From Endomychus coccineus (Eukaryota; Arthropoda; Insecta; Coleoptera; Endomychidae), in NCBI GenBank assembly GCA_958510875.1, contig OY294068.1:177041411-177105410 (forward strand): a stretch of DNA of 64,000 nucleotides, written 5' to 3'. The position numbers and the translations under genes were made by a program. This document shows, piece after piece, positions 33,967 to 47,094 of this stretch (positions are counted from its first letter, which is position 1; each line of letters opens with the position of its first letter). Under the pieces are notes generated by a model that worked only from the letters and a program-made list of their open reading frames with translations, was not told where the DNA came from and ran no database searches.

Positions 33967-34926
33967 GTCGAGTCATTATTGTACAAAAAACGGTCGAATA
34001 AAGAAAAATTGAGATACCACATATTTTTTCCAGAAACCTTTTGTAATGCTTTTAGTTTGCACTACATAAAAGAAAGCCCCTGGTCAGAAATAGGGCTCGC
34101 GCTCCCTTCCCCCTAATAAACAATAAATAAACAATTTGATAAACAAATTGAGTAACTCGAAAACTGTTGGTGCTTTTTTGGCCAAAATCACATTTAGAGG
34201 GTTTTTTAGGTCGCTGATTACGAATCAAAAATTCCAAATTGTAGATAGCGCTCCCGTAAAACCGGAAATACCGCTCGTTGGTTTTGATTTTTGTATAACT
34301 TGATGTCTTTTTTTTATAACTTAACGTTTTCCCATAAAATAACCGATATTTCACTAATTTAGTAGCGCCATCTATGATTTGCAATTTTTTTGAGTTTATA
34401 TTCATAAACAGTTAAGTTAAAAAGCGCAAAGCTTCAATTTTCTCTAATAAATAACGCATATGTGTATTTGTTAAATATACAGCTTTTTGAAACTAGCGCT
34501 TTTACGCGAGGGCCATCTATGATATGCATTTTTTTACATTAAAACCATAATCAGCAACCTCAAAGACCCCCAGGGTGTGATTTTTGACAAAATCAAAAAT
34601 AGTTATCAACTTATTCAATTTGTTATACAAAAATTGAACCCAATAAGTGGTATCTACAATTTGGTATTTGACTTCATATTCGTAATCAGCGACTTAAAGA
34701 ACCGACTAGATGTGATTTTGGCCAAAAAAGGACCAATAGTATTCGAGTTATTCAATTTGTTTATTAAATTGTTTATTTATGGTTTATTAGGGGGAAGGGG
34801 GTGCGACCCCCATTTATCACTGGGTGCTTTCTTTCATGTAGGGCAAACTTAAGGCATTGCAGAAGGTTTCAGGAAAAAATATTTGGTATCTTCATTTTTC
34901 CTCGGTTTGTATAATAATGACTCGAC
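33967..34926. repeat. TA-flanked palindromic element without ORF (960 bp)
   Basis: GTCGAGTCATTATT on the left matches the complement AATAATGACTCGAC on the right, each directly next to a TA. The inverted arms extend about 250-300 bp inward with moderate divergence (CCCCCTAATAAACAATAAAT, GGCCAAAATCACAT, GTCGCTGATTACGAAT and their complements). The centre contains a second, weaker symmetry. No transposase. Most likely a non-autonomous TIR element that targets TA. Confidence 0.82.
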
Positions 34927-34934
34927 TAACATCT

Positions 34935-36270
34935 ACCATTGACACACAATTATTCACTTTATCAGTAAATCTTCTCCCACACTTCTGGAGTTGCTTTTCC
35001 TAGACCCTTTGTCCAGATAGTTACTGATTTTTCCGCCGAACCACCATCTGTATCATAGTCTAAATATGTTCAATGGGGTTAAAATGCAATGGTTAGGGCT
35101 AGATTTAGTACTTGATGCCAATATCTTTCGACTAACATATCAGATACGTATAATACCGGTTGTGTCTCATTTATTTTCACCAACCTCAATAAATGTGGTT
35201 GTAAAAAGGTGTTATAATGTATATTATTCCTACTTTACCATTCTTGTATAACACATGGAGGTACTTTATCTATTTCAGTACTGTGATAACTAGTATTTAT
35301 CCATAACCATGGTGAATAGTTCTTCTAAATTCGCTAAAAGTTGAAATTCAAACCAATTTAGGAAGTTGTCTGTATCCATTTCATCATGATAATCGACATC
35401 CTTTGTTTTTGAAGAAAATATCAATTCTGCACCAAGAATAAAACCGGCCGTACAACCAGTATATTTTACGTCAATCCTTTCTTATCGTGAACAGCGTGTA
35501 TACTCTCTCATCATAATACGTCACTTTCAAAGCATTCCGACAACAAGGCCAGTCAAACTGGGTTTTGGTATTTTATAAATACTTCTCTGAACTCTTGATT
35601 CATTTATCGATTTATCGTCAATTCTTTTGATTCACTCTAGCTCAATTCTTAGAAATTGGCTTTTGTACTTTTGAATAAATAAATGATCAAACCCTTGTAA
35701 TGGAAAATACCTGCACCTGGCGTCGTTTGTTGTCAAGAGGTTGAAAACTTCTCAGGAACATTTCTATATTGCATGCGCGTAACAATGTCAAATGCTACAA
35801 TAATTATGAAATTGGGTATAATTTGAGTTTGCCAACGTTAAGCGTTCCTTGAGAAAATGAAACGGTTCCGTAATTAAATTTAATATTGTTTCGCAAAACT
35901 TGTTCAAGTCAAGGCACTAACAGATGTATAGCAACTGATTTAAATGCGTAATTATATTTACAGCACTCCGATATGTCGAAAAAATTATCATTTCAAGTTC
36001 CCACCACCTTAAATGCATGTTAAATAGGCGTTCCTTGTAACTACAAGCGATATGAAAATAAAATCTTGTTGCGGAACTGAATATTGTTGTACGTACAGCT
36101 AGATTTTTACCTTGAATTTTACGAATTGCTTTATACTAGAGTCTTGTGAGTTAGAGCGACTAGACGCATTGTATTGCTTTACAAGATAGACAAGTTAAAC
36201 GCTATCAAGTGTTTAGACGGCTGGGCCTGGTCATGTGAGATGTGGTCACTGTTATGATATCTTACTGTAA
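34935..36270. other. No supported gene
   Basis: No recognisable ORF or repeat; ordinary AT-rich sequence. Confidence 0.5.
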
Positions 36271-36273
36271 TTT

Positions 36274-36509
36274 CAGAAAATTATCTGTTTGCCATAAACG
36301 CTTCAAGTGAGATAAATCAATCGAATGTATCGTCTAGTTATTGCTAAATGAGGTTCTGAAGACGTTGATCATCTTTGTCGAATCTTTATTACACATTATA
36401 TCTAACAAATTACAAAGAATAATTCCAGATTCAAGTAATGTGATAGGTTGAGATGCTACTTTCAACTGTCGAAACTGCAGTTAAGTATTTTAAGTTAAAA
36501 TTAGAGGTG
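36274..36509 (+). repeat. Direct duplication, copy 1 (partner 39891-40138)
   Basis: Blocks GAAAATTATCTGTTTGCCAT, AAACGCTTCAAGTGA, GTATCGTCTAGTTATTGCTA, CTTTGTCGAATCTTTATT and ACTTTCAACTGTCGAAACTG recur in the same order and orientation 3.6 kb to the right at roughly 85-90% identity. No ORF. Either a short dispersed repeat or a local duplication of intronic sequence. Confidence 0.85.
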
Positions 36510-37680
36510 AAACGCCTACAATAAGTTTTCCCGCATTTTGATTTTAATTGGAATAATGAACTTAAGAATGTATGAATTGTCTTGTTATTTCAAACCAGTT
36601 TGCACCAACATACTGCAGAACTCTTGAACTATTAAGTATGTGTTGTAGAAAATAAAATACTTGAAATATTTTTTTAGAAAGAATCGACTATATTCAACAC
36701 ACCACATCTTTATAAACCAACTAAACTATGAAATATAAAACAACTTTTCTTAAGATCTACTACACTTAATGTAAAGTAAAATAATGGTGGAAAATAAAAC
36801 TGAAGGTGGTCAATATGTAGTGCTCATTTAGAACCCGCGCTTTTAATAATAAGATTCACGAGAACGCAGAAATAGAAGAAAACTTTCTACCAAAAAATAG
36901 ATTACTTTTTGATCAAATGAAAGAACAATTACTTTGTTTTTATACCACTTTTAATAATAATATGAAAACTACTATAGTTTCAACATCGAAGTGCCATAAT
37001 CAAACACATACAAAATTATCAAGTAACCAATAAATATTTCAAGTATAAATAAGGAATCAAAGTATAATAGATCACAATTAAGAGTAAAGGATCATCGAAA
37101 ATTCCAAAACTGGTAGTCAGGGAAAAATGCAATGTAAATTGAGAAACAACTTCTGCATTAGGATAATTATTCAATTCAATATTCTAATATTTATTCTAAG
37201 AGAGCTTTGAAAGACAAAGGAAAAGATCACTTTTTTATAGATCTGAACATTTTGGATATTGTTATAAGTGTTTTTGGCACCTTAAATCTCTATTGATTTT
37301 ATGGTATTTAATTTAAAATCTTTGGTTATCCAAATTAGGGAAAGCATGACCTATTTGTAAAAAAATGGTTAGCAGAGGTTGAGTCTGTTTTATTAAGTTT
37401 AAAAGAACGAAAATGTTCTTGGTGGTATCTAAGTTTAAAATTACAAGTTCTATCTTATATAAAAGTTATCAGTCTGAGCAAATTGGTTTATAAAATCCAG
37501 GTTTGCTATATTTATTGGTTTTGTCTTCAACATTCTATATAAGGAAGAGTTTCTTGTGTGGTTTAAAACCGAATTAACAATTATGGCGTGATAAAATGTT
37601 TTCGCTTACGGAACCAAAATACGTCAGAGAAATGAATATTGATGATAGATCTAGTCACTATATATAAGAAATAATCACCC
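36510..37680. other. No supported gene
   Basis: AT-rich and featureless by eye. Confidence 0.5.
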
Positions 37681-38010
37681 TTATGGTAGCCGAAAGGTCC
37701 TCAGTAGTTCAACAGTATTTTTAGTGGATAAGAATGATTATTTCTTATTTGCAGTGTTGCGTTTATAGTTTATTAGATACATCTTATGTGTTTTATATAC
37801 GGAGAAATATTATAATTAGTTAATTATTGCTGTTTGCGGTTAATTAATGTTGTTATTTGATCTACCGAAAAATCATTATTGATAGCTATTCGTTTTATTG
37901 TGTCCAATCCAATAGTGAGGTGTTCTTTTAACAATGTTATTGAAAATGCTCTATGAATCATTGAGATCGAAACGTACGTAACTAAGTAAATAGGATAGAT
38001 ACAAGTGTTA
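37681..38010 (+). repeat. Possible Penelope-like untranslated remnant
   Basis: Begins with GTAGCCGAAAGGTCCTCAGT, shares 37697-37757 with 15932-15991, and ends with GAGATCGAAACGTACGTAAC, a type of sequence often seen after Penelope-like ORFs. No conserved protein is readable. Tentative. Confidence 0.35.
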
Positions 38011-38029
38011 ATGTGACCTATTTTCCAAG

Positions 38030-39500
38030 AATCTCCAGTGGATAGTGACTTGTACTATTAAACAAAAACTAATTGTTAATCTTCATTGTGATCCGATTTA
38101 TTGACAAATTATTGTTCCTATTTACTTCACAACTTTGGACACTGTATTTTTAGTAATTGAGCCTAAATAGGTTCTTTACCTCGGCTCAGCAACCGATATT
38201 TAATAATAATAATAACAATATTTCATCATTTCTAAACATTATTCGTCAAAACACATTTATAAAACATACCATAGTTAATATAATGCAATAAAAATCTGCT
38301 AACCACTATTACATTTTAATTCGCTATTCTCTTCTTTTTATTTTTTATTCTTTTGTTTCCAAGTAGTATTAATGGGAAGTCGGTTAGATTCGATGAACCA
38401 GACAAAATATTCATTGAGATATGTCCAATAATGTAATGTTAGTAGTTAGAATACAGACCCCGAAGACCATTCAGGAACGTATTGTGGCTGGATGTAAATG
38501 AGGATAAATTATTGATATCGGTTTGTGATATGCCAACATTTATATTCACCTTTTCGTTACTGTAATCTCTAAAGCTTCTACATCATTCCGAACTGTCTTT
38601 CTAGTTTGTTTGTTTATGGAGTTGTCTATTGACATTCAGCCACAGCGTATATTTAATTTAATTATCGTCGGCCTTATTCTGCTACTAGGGCCATTTCTGA
38701 TGCCGGTGAGCACACATTCCCCACCCGAAAATTTCGCCGCAACCCCTGGTATTCCAACCATCTTTAACGAGCCCAAGATCCATGGATTCGTGACTGCTAA
38801 CTTAATGTTCATTCCGAAGGACTTTGTTACTTGTGCTCATTGATATAATCTACCCGCGAGCTACGATACGCTACAGTTGTTCGGACTTTCAACGCGGGTT
38901 TTCCCTGCATGAGGTCCCATCCCAGCTTGCCAAAGAAAAGTGAGCTGTATGACTGGATGGAATCTTTCAAAACATAGTGCTAATTTAGTGTCCAATTGAA
39001 AAATTTGATGCTTCGGCGCTGAAAAAATAAAGTTTTCGCTAGCTCGATATAAGGCCGGCTAGGCGTTTGAAAAAATTACGCGGCATGGCCCAAAACTGAC
39101 TGATTCAAAATAATTTAGCGCTGACATATCTTATACGGTATTGACTAGGAGGTCGGTCAGTAAGCTGCGCATATGCCCGAAGGGTGAGAGAGCCGAAAGG
39201 AGGAAAGACTCACTCCGTCTTTGCTATAAGCTCATCATGAGCGTGGCCGGCCGTCTTCTTCAGCACTGCCAAAGGTATGGATGTGCCTTTAAAATCTGTA
39301 ACTAGAAAACGGCTTAGGGTACAGTAAATCAGATTCTCTGTTCGATCAATATGTAGAAACCCACAGTGTGCCGTATGAGCCGAATTAGTAAATTCAGTTC
39401 GCAGATAGTCTCCGCAAGGAGGGGGCTGATTGTGTTGGCCACGTCACCTTTTCGGTGCGTGTTGCCAGGCTACAGTGCTTTCACGGCACAGACCCTCCAG
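38030..39500. other. Unassigned region, partly GC-richer
   Basis: From about 38640 to 39500 the base composition is distinctly less AT-rich than its surroundings. A 78-codon ORF at 38610-38843 has a hydrophobic stretch (IVGLILLLGPFLMP) but no recognised family or splice context. The composition might mark a retroelement 5' region or an alternative promoter; I cannot decide. Confidence 0.3.
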
Positions 39501-39506
39501 TCTATC

Positions 39507-39765
39507 TCTCTCTACAATCGGCCAGATAGTTAGCGCACCGAACAGTGCACACAACAAAGCAGTATTTCGACATAACTCGAAAACAGCTTAAGGTACGACA
39601 ATGGATTTTTATGCCAGTAAATTTCGAGCATCATATCTAGTTTAAATCAATCACATTTCAAGTGGATTGCATTTACCATTCGGCCGCTACACGAGAACAT
39701 ACCTTGGGCCATATAATCCGATTCGAGAGACGATTCCGTTCGGCTCACTCCGTCTTGACAATTTT
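39507..39765 (+). repeat. Dispersed repeat, copy B (partner 428-690)
   Basis: Starts TCTCTACAATCGGCCAGATA followed by GTTAGCGCA, as in copy A, and stays alignable to GGCTCACTCCGTCTT. Copies differ by substitutions and small indels. It is preceded by the GC-richer unassigned block. Confidence 0.7.
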
Positions 39766-39890
39766 ATATTATCCTTCCTTATATGGAGCTGGTCACCCAA
39801 TTCATAATTGGACACTACAATAGCACTACGTTCCAAAATATCTTAGAAGTCATTCAGCTCACTTTGTTATATTAGCTTGTGGGAAAATTA

Positions 39891-40138
39891 TCTGTTTACC
39901 ATAAACGCTTCAAGTGAAATAAATCAATCGACTGTATCGTCTAGTTATTGCTAGATGAGGTACTGAAGACGTTAATAAATCATGCCCATCCAATCACCAT
40001 CTTTGTCGAATCTTTATTGCACATTATATGTAACAAACTACAAAGAATAATTCCATATTCTAGTACTGTGGAAGATTGAAATGCCACTTTCAACTGTCGA
40101 AACTGCAGTTAGGTATTCCAAGTTAAAATTAGAGGTGC
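39891..40138 (+). repeat. Direct duplication, copy 2 (partner 36274-36509)
   Basis: Same blocks as copy 1, with an extra ~20 bases (AATAAATCATGCCCATCCAA region) inserted after GAAGACGTT. Confidence 0.85.
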
Positions 40139-40139
40139 A

Positions 40140-40890
40140 CAATTTAAAACCTTCGCATATTTCTACGTTCACAGACAGACAGACGTACATCCACTGTATC
40201 AAATTTTATTTATGAGGTATCGAAGTCAAAGTCAAACGTTTGATTCGGGCAACTAAGGCTGAGTCGCCAATTCATAGAGATACAAATTGAAATTATACCT
40301 CAAGAGTTTTGAATAACAAGAATTATAAAAACGCGAAAATTGGAACAGAACAAGTAAATAATCATCATAACAGACATTTGAACTGTGATTCTGCTGTTAT
40401 TTCAAATAATTTTTAGCTTAGTAGACTTGGAACCTTGTAGATAAGGAATTTTCGTATGCGAGCAGTCGACAGTTAAATTCTCAATAGGGTAGAGTTTATA
40501 TTTATGCGTCTGGACGGCAACGACTCTGTTATTTAGTAACTGGCAGCGTCACTAACGATGCTTGTAATCTACACAAACTGCATAGATTTCACCGCTCGAA
40601 TCAAATCCAGCAAACTTTTTGATAAAATTAATTCGAAGTTTCAACTTCAATAAATCGAGAAACATTCAATATTCTAGATTCAACATTTAGTTAACATATC
40701 ACGACAATTGAATTACATTTGATATTTATGGCGAATCTACTAACTGACGGAACGATTCCTAATAGGGAATGGATATACTTATTCTGGCAGAAATTGCAGT
40801 GATGTTCCATACAATTCGATGGGTTTTGAAGAAAATTGAAAGCGTAAGAAACATTGGATAGAAAAACCGCTATTGGGTATCCATAATTAA
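40140..40890. other. No supported gene
   Basis: Contains a short (ACAG)n-like stretch at 40172-40185; nothing else recognised. Confidence 0.4.
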
Positions 40891-40899
40891 TACAATTTT

Positions 40900-42500
40900 C
40901 TTATAAATCATAAACTTTAGTCCAATCATCATCATCATCATCGTTTGAATTGGGCCCATTGTGCGCCCCGTGGTCAGGAGCCCATTATATTCTAGCAACT
41001 TTGTCCCTCGCCAGAAACGCAGGATATTGCGTATGCTGGCTTCCTTAAGTTCTTCAGGGATCAGTTTTGATTCTCCGAAGTGACGGTGCCTCAGGGGTGC
41101 CAATGCAGTGCATTGCAACAGGATGTGAGAGGCAGCTTCTTCCGCCTATCTGCATTTCCTACAAATGAGATCATCTGCAATACCCATAGTATGAAGGTGT
41201 TTGTTAAGATGACAGTGACCAGTCAGAATTCCAGTCATCTCTCTGATGCCTCTCCTGTTCAGAGAAAGGAATTTGTTTGAGAGCCTAGACACAGGCGCTG
41301 TGATGAAGAGCTTGGCCTATCTCATTCGTGGTGATCCTCGCCACAGTTCAGAGCACCCTTTGTTCAGTTGGACCAGAAGGGACAGACCATATCCCCCCCC
41401 CCCTCCGCGATTTGATAAAGCGACCCCAAGAGACCCTGAGATAGTGATCTTTGGCCTTTTTAGGTACACTCCCGCCCCAGAAGCCTGACTTACCTTGGAC
41501 CCATCTGTGAACCATACGAGCCCACTTGATCGGTCCAGGGGGCGTTGGGACATAGCAGTCCTTGTCCCCGACCACCACACTACGGCAGCATAAGTGACCA
41601 TAGCCTGATCTCGGCGGTATAGCTCCAATGAAGAATCTTTGGCTGTAATCCCTATGTGTTGATGAAAGCCCTTCTGCACGCTCAAACGGATGCAGATGCC
41701 TTCCTCACTGGATATTCGAGGTGTTCGAGCCAGGTCAATTTAGAGTCTAGGATTACTCCCAGGAACTTCACCGACCCTTTGAGTTGCAGGACCTTGCCAG
41801 AGAAGGTAATCTCTAGCAGTGTGCGCAGCTTACGTTTCCTGGTAAACAATACAATAATTTTGTCAGGCTTGACCCTCTGTATGGCACCAGCCGTCCACTA
41901 TGCTGAGCAGCGTGTTTTGCCGCTCCCCAAGTGCCGCCCAAAGGGGACGCCAACCAAGTCATCGGCATAGGCTTTGGCATAAAACCCAGCCTCTTCCAAT
42001 TCCTCCAAGAGTCCATCGACTACAAGACTCCACAGATAGGACACCACGCCTCAGCTTTTGTAGCGGTGATTTGTACAACGCATCCGTTATATTGCGCCTT
42101 TATCGCACGCGTATATAGCATGGCTTCAATCCATCGGACTAATGTTAACCGATACCATGCTTCTCAGCGGCTGAGCAGATAGACTCGACGGACGTGTTAT
42201 CAAACGCCCCTTCGATGTCCATGAATACCCCCCAAGGCATGTTCCTCTAGGGTCATAGCACCATCTATTCGTGTGACTAGATGATGCAGGGCCGTTTCAG
42301 TCGAGAGGTCCGGTTAGTAGGCGTGTTGACGACAATGTAAGGTATAGGCCTTCAGTGGGCCATCTCTCAAGCGTCTGTCAATCAGTCTCTCCATTGCCTT
42401 TAATAGGAATGAGGTTAGACTAATCGGGCGGAATGACAGCTTGGGTATAATCAGTTTTACCCGCCTTTGGAATGAACACGATTGTCACTGCCCCCCATAG
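40900..42500 (-). pseudogene. R1/I-like non-LTR retrotransposon: RT, RNase H, Cys-His tail
   Basis: Reading from 42500 down: VFIPKAGK, SLTSFLLKAMERLIDRRLRD-like, STETALHHLVTR, VFMDIEGAFDNTSVESICSA (first Asp block), then AYADDLVGVPF with the YADD motif at 41955-41971, the thumb (KFLGVILDSKLTWLEHLEYP), RNase H start LVWFTDGSKVSQASGAGVYL (41494-41518), and a C-terminal Cys/His motif GHCHLNKHLHTMGIADDLIC followed by LLQCTALAPLRHRHFG. The 3' end has a (GAT)n tail at 40929-40946 after GGGCCCAATTCAAAC. Multiple frameshifts and stops. The domain set is that of R1/I/LOA-type elements; ORF1 and endonuclease are missing (5' truncation). Confidence 0.9.
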
Positions 42501-42599
42501 CTTTGGAATAAAGCCAGTGGCTATGCAAAATCAGAAGATTTTGACCAATTGCTTGATGATGATTCCCTGCCCCTCTTGCAGGAGTCACAATTGACTATA

Positions 42600-42775
42600 G
42601 GCCAAACATCTTCATTAAACAATTTGAATGTAGTGTTTAAACAATTACAAAAAAATCCAATACATTCTACAAGGCGAACAAAATCAGAAATACACCTGTG
42701 AAAAATGTAATAACTGATATGTCGGTCAAACGGGCAGATCATTGGTTAGAAACGATATTTTATTTCGTTTGAACG
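42600..42775 (+). pseudogene. Penelope-like GIY-YIG remnant
   Basis: YTCEKCNN followed by a stop and YVGQTGRSLVRND at 42695-42765 is the Cys-pair plus GIY-YIG core of a Penelope-like element. Nothing upstream is recognisable as RT. Short and dead. Confidence 0.75.
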
Positions 42776-42779
42776 GAAA

Positions 42780-45700
42780 AAATTAAATCGAAATTCTGCC
42801 AAAAACTCTTTTTAAAATGTAGAACCATCCAGTAGTAGTACCGAACGGAGTTCTAGCAACTTTTGTAAGTAATGACTCTTCTAAATATATTAATCGAATC
42901 AATATGAACCCACCAGTTTATAATTGGACCTTTCCATAGCTTGCTGCAGTAGATGAATAATGCTGCTGGATCATTAATAAGGAAATTCAATAACCGAAAA
43001 ACAACAAAGTAATAATATGATATACAGATGCACGAATGCGAAAATCCAGTCAGAATGTGGTAATAATGGAATATGATGGTTTAACATGCTATTTTCGAAA
43101 TCAAAAGAGTGAGCTTAGTACATAATGGGGAACTGCAAGAAGTTATTGCAATGTTCGTAAAGGTCCATTGAATACGTCTGATTCTAGCCTGCTTTATGTC
43201 GCTGTTATGGCCGTTACTTCACATTAAAATGTACATCATGAAGTTTTCGACCCATAATACAAGATAAAACTCTCATACTGTTCTTACTTATTACATTTTG
43301 TAGAGGCTTTCTCCCGCAATCGTATATTACACAGTTTTATTGCACTTCAAGGGTACTCTCTCGAAAGTTATATTATTCCAAAGAACTTATGAAAATGTAT
43401 CGGTATTGAAATAAAATTCTCGCTTTATACGATATAATACCGATATTCGAGATGGGTCATAATTCAGAATTGAATTATTCGGAGCGAGCGAAAAATTACG
43501 AATTGTGTGCTTTTCGAGACTGTGGAGGGCAGTTCACAAGATATCGAAAGAATCAGTAACCATAAGAATTTAAAGGAACTCAACTCTGTCTATGTGAGCT
43601 TTTTTCTTTTGTTCATCAAAAGTTATAAGCAAATAAAGCTTGAGATTTTCATAACTCATAATTATATTGTATTTCTCAAGTTAAATAAGAAAAAAGAACA
43701 TTGGATATTCAGCTTGCTCAAGGGAAGTCATTCACATTGTAAGATATAAAAAATTCATCCATACCTCTAATTTGATACACCAAATAACCCCATTGCGATT
43801 TTCAATGAAATAATTTTTTTAGAACAAAAGAGTGAAGCCTATTTTAGTTTCTTACAGATCATTTAAAGGATACAAATGATCTTTTGAAGCTAAGATGCAG
43901 GTGGATGTGAAACTCATGTTACAGCAAGTTGTTTTGAAGAATTGCGCTTTTTGATCATCACATGGAAGCACAGCATAATGTTTTAGCTATTTGCAATATG
44001 TTGCCAGACCATGATATAAGTAATCATTATTTATGAAGTTATAACTACGGAAACAGTCAGCAGTAGTCGGAATAAGGTTTTAACCCAATTCCCATCTATT
44101 TTTTCGTTGATGAAGCATTTTTAACCTTCATTTATTCTACCAATTCAATTATTTAGACCATTAAACCATAGCGTGAACAAATAGACTGAGTCTTCACACT
44201 TCGATGACGTCACTTAAAAGTAAAATGAGAATTCCGGACACTTCTGCAGGTTAAATATATGCTTGATATATATTTGCAACCAGACAAACACGGTTGACAC
44301 TATGATTCAATAAGGTACTATAATTCCATCCAAGACTGAAGACGTCAAAAATACAACTCGAAACGGGACTACCGCGCTCGAAAATGATGCAGTTCTTATT
44401 TTTACCACCTAATAGTCTAGATTGATTCAGAAATGCTCAAAACGGATGTAACCAACATGTTTTTTGGGGCAATCTTATCAAAAAAACCGCCATCGAAGTA
44501 ATTACGGCTTTTGTTTATCTATTACCCGGCACACTACGCTTCATGGAGACATACAAGTTCCATCGTGTGGCGATGAGTGTGTTTGCATCATTCACTAAAT
44601 GGGTGCATCTAGTTCAGTCTATGTATGTTAAAGCGGCGAGGTAATGAGATTAACGACCGATCATTGAAATATTACGGTTATTCGGCGCTCGATATGATAC
44701 ACATTTACAGTAAAAAGTGAGGATTTCCAACCTCCCCGGAGTTGTAAAATCGCAAATTTTGTAACCCTAGTTAGTGTCTTATTTGTACCCGCGTATGTAG
44801 TGTATGTAGAGTTCGCCAGTGGATGTATTGAAACATGATTTCAACAGATTTGCTAAAAGAATGTTCACCGCTCGACAGATACCAAGATATTATGAATTCA
44901 ATTAACATCCTTGTGCTAGGCGTTCTCTAATGTCTCGAACTCTATGAATATCTGTGTCCAGATTTTGGCCACTCTTGAGGTACGAAAAACGGCATAGACA
45001 CTGAAACACTACTGCTCTACGAGTAAAACATTTGAAATTTATATTGAATTCTGTAAATATTTCGATCATTAGTGTTAAAGTCACATTGGAAGGTCCGTTT
45101 ACAATTTAATAATAATATTAATTAATCACTTAATTGGATTCTAGCGGTAGTAATCGATGGCAGCTTTACTCTTATTCTATTTGGGAACTCCTCAGTTGAT
45201 AAACTACATCTTTTTAGAAGGAATGATACACAGGCTTACTAGACCCTTCGTATTTGTTGTCCGTGGATTTTTTTAATATTATCAAATTCGGGGAGAGTGT
45301 CAGATTATCCATGGTCTGCCTTCATTAAATACACAATAAGTTTTAAAAGAAGTAAGTATAATTCTTTTTAGTTTGGCAGAACCGAAGAGACCTGATGAAC
45401 TTACGACCATGACAATTGAAAAATTTTGTTCTGAGCAAAGATCCAGTACTTATTACATGTTTGAGGAATTTCAAAACTGGTATTATAAATATTCAATTTG
45501 CTTGTTAAAATAATTTGAGAGCCTTCAATTATTTATTCTTGCTTTGGAATTTTAAATAACTTCCGAGTCATCAATTCAGTAATAGAGCACTTAATTAGCC
45601 TTTAATTTTTCAGATGGTTTGAAGCGATTCGGCCCAATGGGTCCTGCTAGGTAAAGGTGCGTGACTAGCTGAGGAATCGTGATGGATTGTAGCCTCCGTT

Positions 45701-45800
45701 GCATTTATGACAGACACTATTTATCTGATATTGCATTATTTCTAACTTTCAATAGTTTAAGCTAAGTGGGTAGGTATATGCAACTGATTATGGGATTAGA
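42780..45800. other. No supported gene
   Basis: Three kilobases of AT-rich sequence with short ORFs only. A plus-strand stretch at 45375-45475 (LAEPKRPDELTTMTIEKFCS) faintly resembles an LTR-retroelement gag segment but is too short to call. Confidence 0.4.
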
Positions 45801-45839
45801 AAAGAAGATACTTGGTAAACAATATGAAATTCATCATCT

Positions 45840-47090
45840 CAATCTACATTTCGCCTTCCGGCATCATCAGGACAGTAGTTTATATTCTTATTTACCGTGA
45901 TCCTAAAACTAAGCTATTAGCCAAACTTTGCTTTTTTGGAATCGGCGGGAAGCTGCTTCGATGGATAAATTCTTTTCTATCCAACAGGTCGTTCTTAGTC
46001 CGAATCGGTAATTCCTTGTCCCAGTTCCATAATGTTATCTCAGGTGTCCCACAGGGATTCGTGCTGGGTCCCATCCTTTTTTTAATATATACTTCAGACC
46101 TACCACCTTCCTTGAGTTCCAGAATGCATTTTACGCTGATCATATTCGCAAATCCTTTTACGCATCATAGAGATCTTCAATCTGATCTATTCTAGTGGAA
46201 AATGGTGTTCTGAATGGGATATCCCCCTAAACTTATATAAATGTACCATTTTACATCTTAGACATAACAATCCCAAAATTGTTTAAGCTTTAAGGGGAGG
46301 GCAACTTATTACTACTGTTGAGACCCACATCGATTTTGGTATCACTATTATATACAGAATATAGATTGAATTGGTCCAAGCACATCAGCATGATAGTTTG
46401 CAGAGCAAACATCGACTCCTACACTTTCGGAAAAGCGATTCGAAGTCCATCCAAGGAGTTCTTACAACTGTACAAGGCATATATTCGGTCCCTTGTCGAA
46501 TACGCCGCTGTGGTATGGTCTCCTTATCTGATCCAAGACATTCAACTTCTAGAAGGAGTTCAACGAAAAGCCTCCCGCTGGGCCCATGGCCTCTTTCATC
46601 TCCCATACGAAGCGCGACTACAGAAACTGGTTTTACCTTCCCTTGTTGACAGAAGAATTCGTGGAGATCTAATATGAACTTATCGTATTCTATAGGATTC
46701 ATTTTCGGTTGACTTAAAACATCTATTTACCTTAAATTCTGACATATGACTTTGTGGACACTTTTCTAAATTAACAAATCGAATCATCCAGCCTAAACTT
46801 TCTATGTAACAGGTTTTTCCTATCCTGGAATGGTCTACCGGATAATGCAATGAACTGTTCGTCCTACTTGAGTGACTTTAATTATTACATTTTATCTGCA
46901 CTACTATCATTCTTTTTTATCATTTACTTCACATTCTATAATTATAATTTTGATAATTTTGCTATTGTTCAATTACTCCCATTTCTAAATTTATTGTAAA
47001 TTATTAGGTGCTGTTCTTATTTTGTGTTTTTGGACATAATAAGTTCTAGAACCTCTGCCCTTTTCAAGCCTAATAATAAATAATAATATT
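45840..47090 (+). pseudogene. CR1/Jockey-like non-LTR RT, C-terminal half
   Basis: The plus strand reads FGIGGKLLRWINSFLSNRSF, then VISGVPQGFVLGPILFLIYT (template-binding motif) and SDLPPSL; the YADD block is lost in a frameshifted zone. It resumes as LNWSKHISMIVCRANIDSYT, LQLYKAYIRSLVEYAAVVWS, PYLIQDIQLLEGVQRKASRW, the conserved RT C-terminal domain of CR1/Jockey elements. A TAATAATAAATAATAAT tail ends it near 47090. 5' parts are missing. Confidence 0.87.
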
Positions 47091-47094
47091 GTGA

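Noticed and set aside
38610..38843. Possible small secreted or membrane protein
   Set aside because: One hydrophobic stretch only, no family, no splice context; such ORFs are expected by chance.
45375..45475. Possible LTR-retroelement gag scrap (LAEPKRPDELTTMTIEKFCS)
   Set aside because: Too short and weak to support; no LTR, protease or RT nearby on this strand.
46385..46702. Minus-strand ORF of 106 codons
   Set aside because: Antisense to the well-recognised RT C-terminal domain on the plus strand.
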